Shown: positions 44,820 through 57,335, counted from the first letter of the stretch. The stretch: 64,000 nt of DNA from Chiridota heheva (GCA_020152595.1 JAIGNY010000069.1:28501-92500), one strand, 5' to 3'. Translations and numbers: made by a program. Notes: a model not told the origin generated them from the sequence alone.

Positions 44820-46490
44820 AAAAACTCTGTGCACTCCACGTCGTCCAAGATTGTGTGAAGGGATAGTGCAACAGTTTTCCCAGTTTATGTCAGGAAAATT
44901 ACAATCACCAGCAAGGATGATGTTGAGATGTGTATGAGGATGCTTCCTGAGGATTAAGCTGAGACTGAGGATAATCACCAGCAAGGATGATGTTAGGAAG
45001 TGCACGAGGATGCTTCTTGAGGACTAAGCTTAGACTGAGGATAATCACCAGCAAAGATGATGTTATGTAGTGCACGAGGATACTTCTTGAGGACTAAGCT
45101 TAGACTGAGGATAATCACCAGCAAGGATGATGTTTTTAAGTGCATGAGGATGTTTCTTGAGGACTAAGCTTAGACTGAGGATAATCACCAGCAAGGATGA
45201 TGTTATGAAGTGCACGAGAATGCTTCTTGAGGACTAAGCTGAGACTGAGGATAATCACCAGCAAGGATGATGTTATGAAGTGCACGAGGATGCTTCTTAA
45301 GGACTAAGCTTAGACTGAGGATAATCACCAGCAAGGATGATGTTATGAAGTGCACGAGGATGCTTCTTGAGGACTAAGCTTAGACTGAGGATAATCACCA
45401 GCAAGGATGATGTTATGAAGTGCACGAGGATGCTTCTTGAGGACTAAGCTTAGACTGAGGATAATCACCAGCAATGATGATGTTATGAAGTGCACGAGGA
45501 TGCTTCTTGAGGACTGAGCTTAGACTGAGGATAATCACCAGCAATGATGATGTTATGAAGTGCACGAGGATGCTTCTTGAGGACTAAGCTTAGACTGAGG
45601 ATAATCACCAGCAAGGATGATGTTTTTAAGTGCATGAGGATGCTTCTTGAGGACTAAGCTTAAACTTAGAATAATCACCAGCAAGGATGATGTTGGGAAG
45701 TGCATGAGGATGCTTCTTGAGGATTAAGCTTAGACTGAGGATAATCACCAGCAATGATGATGTTATGAAGTGCATGAGGATGCTTCTTAAGGACTAAGCT
45801 TAGACTGAGGAAAATCACCAGCAAGGATGATGTTAGGAAGTGCATAAGGATGCTTCCTGAGGATTAAGCTTAGACTGAGGATAATCACCAGCAATGATGA
45901 TGTTATGAAGTGCAGGAGGATGCTTCTTGAGGACTAAGCTGAGACTGAGGATAATCACCAGCAAGGATGATTTTATGAAGTGCACGAGGATGCTTCTTGA
46001 GGACTAAGCTTAGACTGAGGATAATCACCAGCAAGGATGTTGTTAGAAAGTGCATGAGGATGCTTCTTGAGGATAGACTATCTTGCAACTGATTACGCTG
46101 ATCTTTAAGTGAAGTGTATCCAGGTGACCTAGTAAGTGCCAAGATATAACGTACTATTTCTGGCAAATTCTATGGAGATCCACGTTATTTCAGTCAGTGA
46201 TACGCTGTGCTCTGTCAGTAGCGATAACATCATTTTATCAGCTATAAATACTGCACCTCCTAAGGCATTTCTGTCATTGCAAAAGACAAAATATCCATGG
46301 AGAATATGGAATATGTTGGAAAGGTATTATCTAGATTCACAGCCAGAAACAATATACGGTTTGTACATTACTAACTCCGCCTCAAAAACTTTGTCTATTG
46401 TTGGATTATTCAGTCAGACCAGAATCACGATAGTTTACACCCCAGAAAATAGGTATTTTCTGCCTCTAGGTCTAAAAAAAAAAGTGATAA
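44820..46490 (-). pseudogene. LINE APE-type endonuclease fragment, split by a tandem array
   Basis: On the minus strand, 46480-46090 carries the upstream part of an AP-endonuclease-like domain (GGAVFIADKMMLSLLTEHS, then RSPGYTSLKDQRNQLQDSLS). 44905-44820 carries the next conserved part (NIILAGDCNFPDINWENC), corresponding to the G-G-D-F-N-x-P-x-x-x-W motif. Between them the frame is replaced by the 70-bp array. Both flanks belong in order to one non-LTR retrotransposon endonuclease. The plus-strand open frame at 46136-46516 is its shadow. Confidence 0.8.
44890..46080 (-). repeat. 70-bp array from LINE endonuclease coding sequence
   Basis: About 17 copies, 70 bp each (plus-strand unit containing ATAATCACCAGCAAGGATGA, TGTTATGAAGTGCACGAGGA and TGCTTCTTGAGGACTAAGCT). 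Read on the minus strand a unit gives LSLVLKKHPRALHNIILAGD, which is the endonuclease segment leading into the catalytic GDFN motif. The period is not a multiple of 3, so the frame changes from unit to unit. Confidence 0.92.
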
Positions 46491-46739
46491 TAATTAAAAA
46501 AATTCAACTGGGTTAAGGTGATAAGATAATATTTATGTGTGTGGTCTTATGACATTATGTACATATTGTATATTGTAAACTGTAATGATTAGGCCCAGGC
46601 AAATTCTTAATGATACAGTTTAGGCCACACCACAGGCATTCCTAACATTAGTGGAATTACTAAGAAGAGCTGTGTGCTGGATTGGCAGTAGAAGCACTTG
46701 TCCAGCCTTGCTATAATTTATTAGTGTAGGGAGTAGTAC
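46491..46739. other. Spacer
   Basis: AT-rich sequence between the LINE fragment and the AGATCT-rich region; nothing recognised. Confidence 0.3.
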
Positions 46740-47190
46740 TCATGGTTGGCCGATACGTTAGGAATGCAGGCCTGTCCCTTACCAAAATTCCAGATCTGGC
46801 CCAGATATAAATTCCAGATCTGGGATTTATATCAAATCCAGATCTGCCCAGATAAAGAATTGGGCAGATATAAATTCGAATTTGATCTGGCCAGATCAAA
46901 CTTTGTATGGAAAATTCCAGATCTGGATATTATATCTGGCCCAGATCAAACTTGATTTGGAATTTTCAGATCTGGAAAGTCCAGATCAAGTTTGATCTGG
47001 AGCCAGATCAAGTATGAATTAATATCTGCCCAACCTCTTTATCTGGCCAGATCTGGAACTTCCAGATCAAGTTTGATCTGAACCAGATCTGAGTTTGATA
47101 TAATTCCCAGATCTGGGAATTAAACCTGGGCAGATCTGGAATTTATATCTAGCCCTGGGAATTAAATCTGCCACAAATCTGAATTCTGAG
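46740..47190. repeat. AGATCT-rich palindromic repeat region
   Basis: Many overlapping copies of CCAGATCTGG, CTGGCCAGATC and TTTGATCTGG in both orientations, giving dense short inverted repeats. It is related to 47715-48320, where the same words occur in direct orientation. Confidence 0.8.
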
Positions 47191-47714
47191 CCCATCACTA
47201 ACATGTGGTATTGGTGAGCCAGCTCTAACGTATAAAAAAGCCTTTCAGTTGTACAAAGTGCGTAGTCATAACTGAATGAGATCCTTTAACAATTTATACT
47301 TAATATAACAAAATGGGCATGAGCTTTGTTTTCCACTTTTTAGTTTCATTATGAGAACAAAAATTCCCTGAAAATTCAAACCAAATGTTTGAAATAAATT
47401 ATTTAAGGAATTAAGCCACAGAATTAAGTAAATACATACTAGATTGATCATATAAATTTGATAGAAATATTAATGCAGTTATAAATCACTATTTCTGCAT
47501 GAACATTTATTGGTGTCAATTATTTGACTCCACCCATCACATTTTGTACTTTATTGGTGGATGCTTAAGGAAGCACTTCAGTCAATACAGAGCCACACAA
47601 CAGGACTGAGTCTTCATATCTGCATGCTGAATCACAATAAATCAAATATTATCCACCTTTTTATTTTTAAATCACTTTTTCATTAATAATATAAATCTAA
47701 TGTAGCATAAAATC
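47191..47714. other. Spacer
   Basis: AT-rich sequence between two parts of the AGATCT-type repeat; nothing else recognised. Confidence 0.3.
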
Positions 47715-48320
47715 AAGCTTATGTCTGGCTTGATCTGGCCATATCAAACTTTATTTGTATATCAAATTGACTTTAATCAAGGTTATATCTGACTTTATCT
47801 GGCCAGATCAAACTTTATTTGCATGTCAAATTGAGCATTAAATCCACTTTACATCTGGTCTGATCTGGCCTGATTTAACTTAATTTGTATATCAAATTGA
47901 CTTTAATCAACAGATCAAGGTTATATGTGGCTTTATCTGGCCAAATGAAACTTTATTTGAATATCAAAAGTAGCATTTAATACATCTTATATATGGCTTT
48001 ATCTGCCCAGATCAAACTTTATTTGTATATCGAATGTAGCATTAGATCCATTCTATATCTGGCTTGATTTGGCCAGATCAAACTTTATTTAGGTATCAAA
48101 TTGACTTTAATCAAGGTTATATCTGACTTTATCTGGCCAGATCAAACTTTATTTGTATATCCAATGTAGCATTTAATCCATCTTATGTCTGGCTTTCTCT
48201 GGCCAGATTAAACTTTATTTGTTTCTCAAGGTTTTTTTATATCAAGTTTATATCTGGCTTTATCTAACCAGGTCAAACTTTATTTTTCCAGATATAAACT
48301 TTATTAAAGCCAGATCTGGA
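47715..48320 (+). repeat. Direct repeats with ATCTGGCCAGATCAAACTTT core
   Basis: Seven to eight imperfect units of roughly 60-120 bp, each with ATCTGGCCAGATCAAACTTT followed by ATTTGTATATCAAA and either TTGACTTTAATCAAG or GTAGCATTTAATCC. The alternation suggests a compound unit. Confidence 0.85.
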
Positions 48321-48655
48321 CTTTCTGCAATTTTTGTAAGGGGTAGTTTACACTGTAGCGTAGTAGTAGTTAAATGGGGAAATCTCTGTTTACTTTTCTG
48401 TATAAATGTCTGGAAATCTCCCAAAAAAAATTGTTGTGAGTAACTATGGGTTTCCTATATAATCTCTGAATGTCACAGAAGTAAGAATACCTTGCAGCTA
48501 AAATGTTCTTTAACTTGGTAGGCTGGTAAACTTAGCAAAATTGTTTCTATAATGTAGAAATTTAACAAGGGTTTTCGACGAAATTGACTTGAATCCATTC
48601 AACAGCATGAGAATCCCGTAATCAGTTAACCAAATGTATGATTGACGCAAAAGTA

Positions 48656-49169
48656 TATGGCAAGCCATATGGGACATAAATGCATATTTTATGCGTGTAT
48701 TAAATCGTATTTTATGCATGTAGTAAATCAAATAAATACATGTAGAAATTCTTAGCCAATAGAAGGGATTCTTTTAATACACACATTAAATCGAATATAT
48801 GCATGTATTAAATAGAAATAATACATGTATCAAATCGAATTAATGCATGTATTAAATCGAATTAATGTGTGTATTAATTCGATTTAATACACGCATTAAA
48901 TGGATTGATCTGTCCTTTAATCGAATTAATACACATATTAATTTGGTTTATTACATGTATATAATCGCTCTAATACATGCATTTATTCGATTTAATACAT
49001 GTATTATTTCTATATAATACATGCATATATTAGATTTAATGTGTGTATTAAAAGAATCCCTCCTATTGGCTAAGAATTTATACATGTATATATTCGATTT
49101 TATACACGCCCAAAATACGATTTAATCCACGCATAAAATATGCATTTATGTCCCATATGGCTTGCCATA
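48656..49169. repeat. Large palindrome, ~240-bp arms
   Basis: The left arm (48656-48888) begins TATGGCAAGCCATATGGGAC and is matched in inverse orientation by the right arm (49169-48919), with about 30 bp between them. Both arms contain ATTCTTAGCCAATAGAAGGG-like sequence and repeated TACATGTAT / CGATTTAATACAC words. It would form a long hairpin. It is probably a fold-back or MITE-type element. Confidence 0.9.
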
Positions 49170-49949
49170 ATCGTACACATGTAATTGAAGAGCAAGCATA
49201 TATAGACCAGACCTCTCCCCGTATTTTACGTAATCTACCTTTGCACATGTTGCGCAACATTTGTGCATTTTTGTCTTTTCTGCTAGCGTGCGTACCCAGA
49301 AAAACATGCAAGCGCAATTCACGGTCATCGCAAACGTCTTCTGCTGGATGCTATAAAAGGTGTCAATCATTTTAAAAGCGCCCACCCAATCGATCATTTG
49401 TAAGACGCAATTTCTGTGCATGTATACCATTTTTACATACGCGGAAACAAAATGGGTCACAATTTTATTTTATTTACCAGTTTTTGACACGATCTCATGC
49501 AAATTATAATAGCCACGGGAGATAAAACAAAACATATTGAAGTAAATGTGTGTTTTCATGTAGGCCTATGGCCTAACGTTATGTTGGTGCTTTTGGTTTT
49601 AGGGCGCCTACTTTTAATTTGAGAACGTCTTAAATCCCATTGGCTTTGGCTTTAGCACAGTTTTTTCCTTCTTTTCAGCCGGCGATTTTCTATACCAACA
49701 AACTAAAAATCAACAAACTTGGGGAGTGAAGCCAAGTAGTAACGTTTAAGTAGGCCTAGGCCAACAACGTTAGGTCTTAATAACGTAACACTAGTTCACT
49801 ACAAACGTTACAGTAGCCTAAGTTAAGTAAGGCTTCAGGGCATTAGGCCTACGTCTATAACTTAGTTACTTTTTACATCTAACATTTACTTTTCGTTGCT
49901 TTACTGGCTGACTAGACGAGTTGTGTTGGCAGCTCCTTTACTGTATTTT
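49170..49949. other. Less AT-rich spacer with AACGTT motifs
   Basis: Contains several AACGTTA/TAACGTT words around 49570-49820 and no recognised gene. Part of it may belong to the left end of the inverted-repeat element that follows. Confidence 0.3.
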
Positions 49950-50229
49950 GTCTCGGATCGGATTGACTTTTTCCTTACCCACTTGAAGTTAGCGTCATGT
50001 TCATATCCATATTCAGATTTAACTTTTTACCAGCTGAAGAGCCATCCTTCTGCAAGAGCGCCATCTAACTAGCATACCAACAAGCCAGTTGGAGAATTTG
50101 GGCCACCAACGGAGCGAAATCAGTTGTTTTTTCTTTCCTGTTTTACATTTTGTAATCGTCACATAGAAGTGTTTTGTGGGTGGTGGTTGTTGCAATGTAA
50201 TTACACTCACGAAGTGAAAGCCCACCAAC

Positions 50230-52205
50230 TCCAAAACCAAAAAGTAATGGACTCAGTTATGGGAGATCGTACCCGAACTCTCAAAATCATGGCCCTAAAC
50301 AGCCAAAAGTCATGAAAATTATTCCTATTATAAGGATATATCATGGTCCATAGCTCTTGGGCCCAATGAAAGTTTTGTGCCAGACTTCTGACATATGGGG
50401 GCAAAAACCCAACTACCCCTTAATCCTGTGTATAGCTCTCATATTTGGGAGATTGTTTCTGGACCCTCAAAAATGGGCCCAAATTGAACAAAAGTCGGGA
50501 AATTGCTATAATATGGTTATCACATGGTCCTTGGGCCCAGTGAAGGTTTTGTGCCAGACTTCTGACATATGGGGGCAAAAACTCAACTACGCCTTTTCTT
50601 TTTGTTATAGGTCTCATTTCTGGGAGATCGTATCTGGACCCTCAAAAACGGGGCCCTAAATGGCCAAAAGTGGTGAAAATTATTGCTAGAATAAACATAT
50701 ATCATGGTCCATAGCCCTTGGGCCCAGTAAAGGTTTTGTGTCAGATTTCTGACATATGGGGGCAAAAACCCAACTACCCTTTAATCCTGTGATATAGCTC
50801 TTATTTCTGGGAGATTGTATCTGGACCCTCATAAATGGGCCCAAATTGACCAAAAGTCGGGAAATTGCTATAATATGATTATTACATGGTCCATGGCCCT
50901 TGGGCCCAGTAAAGATTTTGTGCCAGATTTCTGACATATGGGGAAAAAATACCACCTATTCCTTAATCCTGTAGTATATGTCTCATTTCTAAGAGATCGT
51001 ATCTGGACCCTCAAAAACGGGACCGTAAATGGCCAAAAGCGGTGGAAATAATTGCTAGCAGAAAGTTATATTATGGTCCATGGCCCTTGGGCCCAGTGAA
51101 GGCTTTGTGCCAGACATCTGACATATGGGGAAAAAACTCAAATACGCCTAATCTCTGTGGTATATGTCTCATTTCTGAGAGATCGTATTTGGACCCTCAA
51201 AAACGGGGCTCTAAATGGCCAAAAGTGGTTAACTTCATTGCTAGCATAAACATATATCATGGTCCATAACCTTTGGGCCCAGTGAAGGTTTTGTACCAGA
51301 CTTCTGACATATGGGGGGAAAAAGCCCAACTACCCTTTAATCTTGTAGTATAGCTCTCGTTTCTGGGAGATCGTATCTGGACCTTCAAAATTGGGGCCTG
51401 AATTGACCAAAAGTCGGAAAATTGCAATAATATGGTTATCACATGGTCCATGGTCCTTTGGCCCAGTGAATGTTTTGTGCCAGACTTCTGACATATGGGG
51501 TAGAAGCCCTACTACCCCTTAATTTTGTGGTATAGCTCTCATTTCTGGGAGATTGTATCTGGACCTTCAAAAATGGGACCCAAATTGACCAAAATTCGGG
51601 AAATTGCAATAATATGGTTATCACATGGTCTTTGGACCCAGTGAAGGTTTTGTGCCAGATTTCTGACATATGGGGGCAAAAGAACACCTACCCTTTATTC
51701 CTGTGGTATATGTCTCATTTCTGGGAGATCGTATCTGGACCCTCAAAAACGGGGCCCTAAATGGCCAAAAGCGGTGGAAATAGTTGCCAGCATAAACATA
51801 TATCATGGTCCATAGCCCTTGGGCCCAATGAAGGTTTTGTGCCAGACTTCTGACATATTGGGGAAAAAGCCCAACTATCCCTTAATCTTGTGGTTTAGCT
51901 CTCATAACTGGGAGATTGTATTCGGACCTTCAAAAATGGGGCCCAAATTGACCAAAAGTCGGGAAATTGCTATAATATGGTTATCACATGGTCCTTGGGC
52001 CCGGTGAAGGTTTTGTGCCAGACTTCTGACATATGGGGGCAAAATACCACCTACCCCTTACTCCTGTAGTATATGTCTCACTTCTGGGAGATTGTATCTG
52101 GACCTTCAAAAACGGGGCCCTAAATGGCCAAAAGCGGTGGAAATAATAGCTAGCAGAAAGTTTTATTATGGTCCATGGTCCTTGAGCCCAGTGAAGGTTT
52201 TGTGC
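50230..52205 (+). repeat. ~184-bp array, 10-11 units of two alternating types
   Basis: Each unit contains GGGCCCAGTGAAGGTTTTGT, GCCAGACTTCTGACATATGG and GGGAGATCGTATCTGGACC. Type A ends GTCGGGAAATTGCTATAATA; type B ends GGTGGAAATAATTGCTAGCA. The order is irregular, roughly alternating. The open frames on both strands are artefacts. Confidence 0.92.
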
Positions 52206-52949
52206 CTGAAAAAAAATATCATGAGAATATATTTGTATATACTTTTTATTCTCAACTTCTGCAATTTGTATGATTTACAAAATAAATGTTGTTGATATTT
52301 TCCCTCAAAGCTTTATTCTTACTTTCAAAACATGAAAACCATACCTGCACCCCTACTAAAGACACATATTGTAGTCAATAGGATCCTACATTTGAACATT
52401 CGTTCCAAAATATATATTCCTTTGAACTATTTTTACTGTGGAATTGACACAATTTTAAGCAATTTTTTGGTACCCAATTTACGCTGAAAACGCCAAGTTT
52501 TCCTTGACTTGGTCCCTGGGCGCCGATAAGGACGGCAACTCTGGATTTCACATATTATTATGCTATTTTATGCTATTAAAATCGCAAATGCAGGGTTTCC
52601 AGGCATAAGCATATACGCATTTTTTTCGGGGAAAATTGTTGACAATTTGTTTTTATTGATAGATAAACTGATATCCGAAGATAGATACAAAAATTGATCA
52701 AATAAATTAATCGTTTCCGATTAATTAATCTTTGCGTTTTTGATTCACTTTTTAAAATCTGAAAATAGTATGAAAAAAAGATCATGTTGGACAGATGTGT
52801 CCATGTTTATTACTTTACTTTATGATATTTTTTCAGGTATGCATGCCGGGAATATTATATTATTTCAAAAATTCGTTGCTGACAGCATTGATAATACGAG
52901 CAAATTATCTGATAAGGAAGTAACGCCAGGACTGCAGGAGGAGCCAGGA
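52206..52949. other. AT-rich segment inside the inverted-repeat element
   Basis: No array, gene or clear repeat. A plus-strand open frame from 52740 runs into the right inverted repeat and has no recognised family. Confidence 0.35.
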
Positions 52950-53570
52950 CGAAATATCTTTTATAATAATTCTTGGCCATTTAGGCCCCAGAATTCAACT
53001 CAGAATGTAATAACATTACAACAACAGCCACCAATAAATCAATCGTACAGGACGCTTACAAAATGCAACACAAAAGAAAAACTCCTTTTCCTTTTTTGGT
53101 GGCCCAAATCCTATCCAATTGTCTTGTGGGACCCAAGAGATGGCGCCCGTACAGAATGCTGTTCCCTCTCCTGTATACTTCTGCCACACGTTGTTACCTC
53201 CCTGCAGAGTAACACCCATCGCATCTGTAACAGTTAAGGTATAGAAATTCGAATATGAATATGAATATGAATATGACGCTAACTTCAACTGGATTTTTCC
53301 TTTGACGATATCTCACCATACTCTACTGTAACTTGTGTACTTAACCGTGAGTACAATGTAGCCTCACAAGTCTAACTAGTATTGCTAACTAGTTTTTTTT
53401 TACTCATACTTTTTACGCTCGGTTAACGTTTATGTCCTCTTGAAGGATTTTTGCCGACTTAACCGATTCAGATTCAGAAGTCAGCCAAGTCAACTAGCTC
53501 AGGAAATTCTGTTACAGTTTCCTGGTAGTGGTAGTACTGTCACAGTGTTAGCTGCAGTAGTTTCGGTAGC

Positions 53571-53960
53571 ACGGAACTAATTATTTGCCCCATTGGAACC
53601 TATGATAAAAGAGTCAAGTACAGGGTCCCTTTTTGTACCAGAACGCGAACAAGTTGGGATGATTCGTGATGTTTTATAAAAAGAACTATCTTATATCTCT
53701 TGAATGGGGATTGTCTTAATAGGGGGTCACCGGAGGTTTTGGGCATCTTTTTTCAGGCCGAAGTGAAGAGTGAAGTGAAGTACACCCTCACCAAATCACT
53801 CAAATTTTGGTATGGGTGACGGATCCATGGTATAATACTTCCCCATGAAACTTTTTCTGAAGCAGATCTCGTCAAGTTTGGATATGCATAGTTAAGACCT
53901 ACCAATCCTAAAATGTGCAACTTATCTGCTTCCTGGCCAATGAAATGGGACCTCTCGAAA
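53571..53960 (+). repeat. Direct dispersed repeat, copy 1
   Basis: About 380 bp shared with 54849-55230 (for example CGGAACTAATTATTT, CCCTCACCAAATCACTCAAA, CTCGTCAAGTTTGGATAT), with roughly 20 percent differences by eye and in the same orientation 1.28 kb apart. Confidence 0.8.
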
Positions 53961-54848
53961 ATATTATTTGTATTATACCCTATCATTTATGTGCTACCTA
54001 TAGTAGCACAAACTTATTCCTATCTCTTTAAGACTTATATCACTGCATCCGGTACTAAATTCCACCAACCTTGTTTGACCCAAAATTCTTATGGACCATT
54101 TGGGTCCCAGGGAAAAAAAAAGGAAAAAAAAAAAAACCCAGCTAGCATTTGACTGTGCAAAGTGTAACATATTAAAAATTCACAAGTATGATATGCTCAT
54201 AATGATCTATTATCAAAACCAACAAATACAATAGGAAAACAGTTCCTTTTAAGTGCAAAGTCATGACTTTTGTCAATTAAAACAGTGTATAATTTAGTTA
54301 CCTGTGATGACCTATGTCAATATGAGTGACAGAGTTCTGCTCAAAAGAAGATATGAACATTTATCAGTATAATCAAATATATTTTCATGAAAATCAAACG
54401 CTACCATTAGCCAGAACGTACGGCGAAAAAACTTAAAATACACATAAAAAAAGCACTCATTTAAAAAAAAAAAAAAAAAATATAAAATGTTAACAAAATT
54501 CATTCTTTCAATAAAATCTAAGGTCAGTTTCCCTCCCCCGTGCCCCATCAATTTCCTCAAGTACATTACTTTAGGTAAAATATAATGATTCTTTGCATGA
54601 ATAATCACCTCCTTAATTGCCTAACATGCTTTTGAAGTGTACCTTACCATGTATACCTGCAAATATTTGCAGAATTAATCAAGTGGACCAATGAAATGGC
54701 CAATTTTCTGCTCAATCTGGGTCATCTGAGCCAGAAATATCACTTTTTGTGCTTATTTAATGAAATTTCTATCAAATATTTGAAATTGCCACATTTTCCT
54801 TTCTAGGCCTACATGCAATATACACATACCCAGTCTCACTACAGGTAG
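53961..54848. other. AT-rich spacer between direct repeats
   Basis: Contains long A runs at 54113-54135 and 54460-54480. No gene recognised. It may be the interior of an element bounded by the two direct repeats. Confidence 0.3.
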
Positions 54849-55230
54849 CACGGAACTAATTATTTCCCCATTAAAGCCTATGATGAAAGAGTCAAATTTG
54901 GGGTCCTTTTTTTACCAGAATGTTATAGATTTTGGAATCTTTGTGATGTTTTCCAAAAAGTACCATCAATTATCTCCCTGATGAAGGTACTTTTGATAGA
55001 GTGTCACCAGAAGTTTTGAGCCCCTTTTTTAGGCTAAAGTGAAGAAGTCTTATAGACCCTCACCAAATCACTCAAATTTTGGTGTGGGTCCAAAATAAAA
55101 TAGCTCCCCATGAAACTTTTACTGAAACAAATCTCGTCAAGTTTGGATATACATAGTCAAGACCTATCCTTCCTCTACAATTACCGAAATTTTCATCTTC
55201 TCAGCATGGGACCTCAGAAATATAGTTTTA
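54849..55230 (+). repeat. Direct dispersed repeat, copy 2
   Basis: The partner of 53571-53960. If the two were terminal direct repeats the whole would be an LTR-like element of 1.66 kb, but no TG...CA ends or primer-binding site are evident, so a simple duplication is equally likely. Confidence 0.75.
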
Positions 55231-55439
55231 TTTGCGTTTTCTCTGAGGGTTCTCATTTCACTAAAGGTTCTCATTTCTCTTAGGGTTCTCATTTTCGAAT
55301 GGAGGAGTGATACCTTATTACTTCTGTACTACCTATATTTCGTGGATAAAATTTTAGATAGGTGACATGATCACATGGCAGTACAACCAAACATGATTTC
55401 CCGCGGTCCAGGGTCCTTGGTACCTGGAAAAAGTTGAGT

Positions 55440-55590
55440 GGTATTGAATTGAATTGAATTGAATACAAACTTTATTTCAACCATGCAACCAATAAAACAT
55501 ACATACAAGTTAATACAACCATAAATGAATAACATGGCTGAGGGAGGGGGCACTTGAAGACAGATGTTGTCTGTAGATGAGATCATAGCC
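55440..55590 (-). mobile_element. 3' tail of a non-LTR element with (AATTC)n
   Basis: Reads (GAATT)n then ACAAACTTTATTTC on the plus strand, which on the minus strand is a short 3' UTR ending in a pentamer repeat tail, a usual finish of several LINE families. No coding part can be read. Confidence 0.5.
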
Positions 55591-55937
55591 TAGAAATGGA
55601 GCGGGTACTGGGGACGTGCCCTCACTTTTCTGAAAACTGGTAAGAGTGCCCCTTTTGAAAATGAAAACTATCCCCCAATAACAGTCCCAATGGTAGAAAA
55701 CTAGTAATTTGTATCAGTCCCATGTACGGGAGAAATGTGTCCCCATTGGAAAGATGCCCCTTTAAAAAATGAAGTGCCCCCTTCACTATGTTGTTTTGGG
55801 CTCACTTATTCTATCTACAGACCTCCACCTACTTTTCGAAAGCTTTCTACACCACTTACAAAAAAAAAAGCATGCAAACATTGACACAAAGGGTAAACAA
55901 CATATAAACATTGAAACACAGGGTAAAAAAACATTTA

Positions 55938-57335
55938 AACACCTTACCTTACCTTACCTAGCTGCCTCATGCCAGGTAGCATAATAAGCCTCCACACAAT
56001 ATTTCCACTCACTCCTGCATGCTTGCCGGCTGCAACAATCTTGGTTTCGTTCCATGTTTTCCACCCTGCCTGGTTTCTTTCCTTTTCAACGGTTCTCCTC
56101 CCAAGTCGTTTTGGGTCTCCCTCTTTTGCGTTTTCCGTCAGGTGCTCGTGTTAGAGCTGTCATGCTGTTCGTGCTTTAATATTTGAATAATGAATTTCCA
56201 TTCCCTTTGTCTGATCATAGAGATATCCATATAGTATCTCCATGGTCTGATTAGGAAGTTGTTAAGTTCTTGGTCTGATATTATCGCTGAGGAGTTGGAT
56301 ATCAGCTCTGTAGTACTTCCTTGTTTGAAATTTTCTGTTGCCATAATATGTTAAGGATTCTTCGTAGGTATTTGTGTTGGAAAACGTCAACAGTTTTTCG
56401 TCACCTTTATTCATTTTCCAGATTTCGCTTCCGTACAGGACTGCAGGAGAATAGGCTTTACTAGGGTTTTGTACAGCTTGATCTTTGTATTTTTGCTAAT
56501 ATTGCTTAAGCTCCATACCTTTTTTGAGTCTCACGAATGTACTTTATGTAATCTATTGTGGATACCACTCTGCCACTTGATTCTCCTCCTTCTTTGGACA
56601 TAGCACCCAGGTAGATACAACTTTCTACGTTCACTCTTATAAATAAAGGTTCTAGCTTGTCACGTATTTGGAAGCGTTTCGGGTTCTTTAGGAATTATTT
56701 TAAAGAGCTACCTAAAACAAAAAGGTTCGAACTTGTCACGTTTTTGTAAGCTTCTCGTCTTTATAATCCAGTTTTCCAAGAGTTGTCAACAACATCTCCA
56801 TTTACTGTGCTTCTTGTATTGAATTTCATGATCTTGCACTTCTGTGTGTTAAATTTTAATTTGCGGTTCTTTTAGCCTATTTTGTTAGCCTGGTGGTCTT
56901 TGTTTGCATATGCCGTTTGCTGGTTTAGTAGAGGATAGGTCTATGTTGTCAAGTTTGATGTGAACTTCTATCTGATTCCTATTTCGCCATTCTGCACCGC
57001 TCTCCTTATCACCCAGAACAACAGGAAACCTGCCATTGGGTAGTTTTGTTTCACACCAGTATTAACTGGTAACCGGTTAGTTGTGTCATTTTGATCAATT
57101 ACAGCACAGTTGAAAGTGTCGTATACATGGCTTTCACGATGCCGATTTGTTGGGTATTCCGTATTGTTTCATGATTAACCAAATGGATACTCTATGAACT
57201 GAGTCAAATACCTTTTCAAAGTCGATGAAGTGCACATACAGTCATGACAGTGGGGCTTGCCATTTGTTGACCTGTTCGATGTTTCTTAGTATGACTGTAT
57301 GAAGTAGTTCCTTTACCTTTTGTGAACATTGCTTG
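55938..57335 (-). pseudogene. RTE-type LINE, reverse transcriptase to 3' end
   Basis: The minus-strand order is: KEQAMFTKGKGTT (the RTE E-Q-A-G-F-R-K-G-R motif), then HFIDFEKVFDSVHRVSIW (the F-I-D-F-x-K-A-F-D-S-V motif), a decayed middle, a KLDNIDL region, FNTRSTVNGDVVDNS-like sequence, and a C-terminus with PDGKRKRGRPKTTW and a Trp-rich end. The 3' end has an (AAGGT)n tail at about 55938-55958. Frames are broken many times. Upstream of the KEQA motif the sequence turns directly into the 23-bp array. Confidence 0.82.

Larger units (their letters stand above)
49950..53320. mobile_element. Inverted-repeat element with tandem-repeat core
   Basis: The left flank (about 49960-50330) and right flank (about 52950-53310) are diverged inverted copies: GAAGTTAGCGTCAT at 49985 and inverse at 53270, GGGCCACCAA near 50100 and inverse near 53095, and GGCCCTAAACAGCC near 50293 and inverse near 52975. 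Each inverted end includes a partial unit of the core repeat. The core is an array of about 184-bp repeats (50230-52205), followed by about 750 bp of AT-rich sequence. No transposase is seen. It resembles fold-back elements or non-autonomous elements with satellite cores. Confidence 0.7.

Noticed and set aside
46136-46516. 126-codon plus-strand open frame
   Set aside because: The opposite strand carries a recognisable LINE endonuclease fragment over the same bases, so this is a shadow.
53571-55230. LTR retrotransposon bounded by the two 380-bp direct repeats
   Set aside because: No TG...CA ends, primer-binding site, polypurine tract or pol coding sequence between them.
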